In this document: positions 63,322-64,000 of the stretch, piece by piece
Layout of the letters: each line of letters starts with the position of its first letter
How positions within the stretch are numbered: position 1 is the first letter of the stretch
Source of the DNA: Acinetobacter sp. C26M
GTDB lineage: Bacteria > Pseudomonadota > Gammaproteobacteria > Pseudomonadales > Moraxellaceae
Assembly: GCF_023702675.1 (NCBI RefSeq)
Contig: NZ_CP098478.1
Location: 186,001-250,000 of the forward strand
Length of the DNA stretch: 64,000 bases
Direction of reading: 5' to 3'
The notes under the pieces: generated by a model
What the model was told of the DNA's origin: nothing
Database searches by the model: none
What the model saw: the letters and a program-made list of their open reading frames with translations, nothing else
Program-made: the position numbers and the translations under genes

Positions 63322-64000
63322 TTAAAAATGCCCCGTTAAGGTTTGTTTAATTTTATCGATGGTATTATTTTGCGGCTCTTCGTCTGGTACTGAGTTAATC
63401 GGAAGAGAAATCACTACTTCCAGACCGCCTTGTTCACGATTACGAATGTTGATCTGTCCTTGATGAATATCGACAATACGTTTCACGATCGCTAAGCCCA
63501 AACCACTACCTTGAATTGTTCGTGCGGAATTACCGCGAACAAAAGGCTGCATTAATTCTTCCACTTGATCTGGTGGAATACCTTCACCATGATCGGCAAC
63601 TGTAATTAAAATGTGATCATCAACATGGCTGGCAGAGAGTTCAATCGGCTCTGCACCATAACGTTTAGCATTATTCACCAAATTGGCAATCAGTCGCTTT
63701 AATGACAGGCTACGGGCAGGAATAATTGGTAGTTCCTGTGCCTGAAAACGAATATCCAGTGGTTTGAATTGCACCACCACTTCTTGCAATAAAGTATTGA
63801 GGTTGGTGTTTGTTAACTCTTCATCCGAGCCATCACGCATATAGGAAATGAATTGATTTAGAATCGCATCCATATCATCTACATCATAAATCAAGCCTTC
63901 ACGGAAAAACTCGTCAGGCAGCATTTCTGCGGTGAGGCGAATACGTGTCAGTGGTGTACGTAAATCATGGGAAATACCCGCCAACATAATTTGGCGATCA
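63322..64000 (-). CDS. sensor histidine kinase, EnvZ-like (5' part beyond window)
   Basis: The C-terminal part of a membrane sensor kinase, cut by the window edge. The dimerisation/phosphotransfer segment MLAGISHDLRTPLTRIRL holds the phospho-acceptor His, and the HATPase domain shows the N box (LIANLVNNAKRYG), G1 (DHGEGIP) and G2 (GSGLGLAIVKRI). The H-box closely resembles EnvZ. The response regulator, probably OmpR, would lie outside the window; the frame continues without a stop to position 64000. Confidence 0.88.
   Translation of the reverse strand, partial: DRQIMLAGISHDLRTPLTRIRLTAEMLPDEFFREGLIYDVDDMDAILNQFISYMRDGSDEELTNTNLNTLLQEVVVQFKPLDIRFQAQELPIIPARSLSLKRLIANLVNNAKRYGAEPIELSASHVDDHILITVADHGEGIPPDQVEELMQPFVRGNSARTIQGSGLGLAIVKRIVDIHQGQINIRNREQGGLEVVISLPINSVPDEEPQNNTIDKIKQTLTGHF

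Overview
The window looks like chromosomal DNA of a non-baumannii Acinetobacter. The taxon call rests on AT-rich DNA, an Omp33-36-type porin, an intrinsic-type OXA class D beta-lactamase, dispersed histidine genes, and sulfur-scavenging SfnG/MsuE/SfnB oxidoreductases. The species cannot be fixed by eye. Almost everything is gene-dense core genome; there is no prophage, CRISPR array, integron or intact insertion sequence.

Layout. 0-5.4 kb: an ArsR regulator with an Old Yellow Enzyme, then waaA-rsmE, an MscS channel and a DUF805 protein. 5.7-10.7 kb: acetyl-CoA synthetase, a cysteine hydrolase divergent from an Lrp regulator, and the sulfone/sulfonate pair sfnG-msuE. 11-17 kb: an orphan NarL-type response regulator, the Omp33-36 porin, the OXA enzyme (flanked by two candidate small RNAs) and a membrane diguanylate cyclase. 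17-27 kb: uvrA, a NemR-like regulator with an MDR reductase and DUF1304 protein, tenA, a DUF475/TerC protein, a YajR-like MFS protein and ssb. 27.4-31.4 kb is the only clearly accessory stretch: a decayed segment, a secreted glycosidase-like protein with C-terminal LGFP repeats, a wrecked IS5-family transposase, a LysR regulator and a 243-bp MITE-like element. 31.5-46.6 kb: YcaC hydrolase, pirin, an FAD oxidoreductase-methyltransferase-GFA row, tRNA-Thr, tRNA-Ser, kup, a NUC1 nuclease, aqpZ, an AraC regulator with a fatty-acid-hydroxylase-family protein, hisF and thrB. 46.6-52.5 kb: a second sulfur-scavenging locus and an EamA/XRE-cupin pair. 52.6-64 kb: a SulP transporter, hisA, an RNase D-like exonuclease, two more DUF805 proteins, hisH-hisB, a PanZ-like GNAT, two identical tRNA-Phe genes, a lipoprotein and other orphans, a CoA-transferase and the C-terminal part of an EnvZ-like kinase.

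How the genes work together. hisB, hisH, hisA and hisF supply the middle of histidine synthesis from three separate sites. The two sulfur loci plausibly oxidise organosulfur compounds under sulfate limitation. acs and the CoA-transferase both handle acetate. Several regulator/target pairs show candidate operators.

The least expected signals are (i) promoter-hairpin-terminator units on both sides of the OXA gene, (ii) a GTCAATA direct-repeat operator with 22-bp spacing found both upstream of the fatty-acid hydroxylase and again downstream of it, in front of an orphan terminator, and (iii) the LGFP-repeat secreted protein beside transposon debris. I see no complete novel multi-gene defence or mobile system.
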